Shown piece by piece: positions 5,793-5,854 of a stretch of 5,854 nt of DNA (its first letter is position 1; the number at the start of each line of letters is the position of its first letter). The position numbers and the translations under genes were made by a program. Source of the DNA: a bacterium (lineage in GTDB: Bacteria > Bdellovibrionota > FAC87 > UBA2466); contig JALHPX010000210.1 in NCBI GenBank assembly GCA_022842225.1, forward strand, positions 1 through 5,854, in the 5' to 3' direction. The notes under the pieces were generated by a model. It searched no databases. It was given only the letters and a program-made list of their open reading frames with translations, and had not been told where the DNA came from.

Positions 5793-5854
5793 TGGCAGGG
5801 CAGGCCGGATTCGAACCGGCAGCCTACTGATTTGGAATCAGCCGCTCTACCGTT
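5793..5854 (-). tRNA. tRNA-Trp (anticodon CCA), 3' part; 5' end outside window
   Basis: Read on the minus strand, the visible 62 bases show part of the D arm (GGTAGAGC), an anticodon stem GCTGA/TCAGT enclosing the loop TTCCAAA, and a T arm GCCGG-TTCGAAT-CCGGC. The 3' acceptor strand CTGCCCT follows, then discriminator G and an encoded CCA. The anticodon CCA (5833-5835) reads UGG, and the G discriminator is the known tryptophan identity base. About 14 bases of the 5' end lie beyond the window. In many bacteria this gene sits between tuf and secE. Confidence 0.95.

Overview
The window comes from a Gram-negative bacterium. It holds a ribosomal/transcription core operon on the minus strand, signal peptides, a lipoprotein with a lipobox, and a three-TM SecE of proteobacterial type. 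Mid-range GC and the mix of secreted and lipoprotein genes would fit a Bdellovibrionota or deltaproteobacterial-type genome. That placement is inference only.

Right to left on the minus strand, positions 1-1727 carry secE, nusG, rplK and the first 45 codons of rplA. This is the classic order that leads on to rplJL-rpoBC. SecE is part of the Sec translocon, NusG couples RNA polymerase to ribosomes and Rho, and L11 and L1 are 50S stalk proteins. The far right edge (5793-5854) holds the 3' part of a minus-strand tRNA-Trp(CCA). In many bacteria this tRNA lies directly upstream of secE, usually after tuf.

About 4 kb of accessory DNA lies between tRNA-Trp and secE. It carries a tightly packed plus-strand three-gene operon (1852-4995): a multi-pass membrane protein, a helical secreted protein and a 501-residue secreted protein. 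None matches a well-known protein by sight. The 501-residue protein does carry two GxxH motifs, a Glu and a WRD segment, spaced as in the TraB/GumN-Tiki and ChaN/EreA superfamily, so it may be a divergent periplasmic hydrolase. A 14-bp perfect inverted repeat (5011-5044) closes this operon. It probably also terminates a convergent minus-strand lipoprotein gene (5068-5574).

Because that terminator sits between tRNA-Trp and secE, secE must have its own promoter in the 124-bp divergent region 1728-1851. A candidate there would place the transcript start at the secE ATG, which would explain why no Shine-Dalgarno sequence is seen. The same region holds an 18-bp imperfect palindrome just ahead of the plus-strand operon. 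No IS element, integrase, CRISPR array or att duplication was found.
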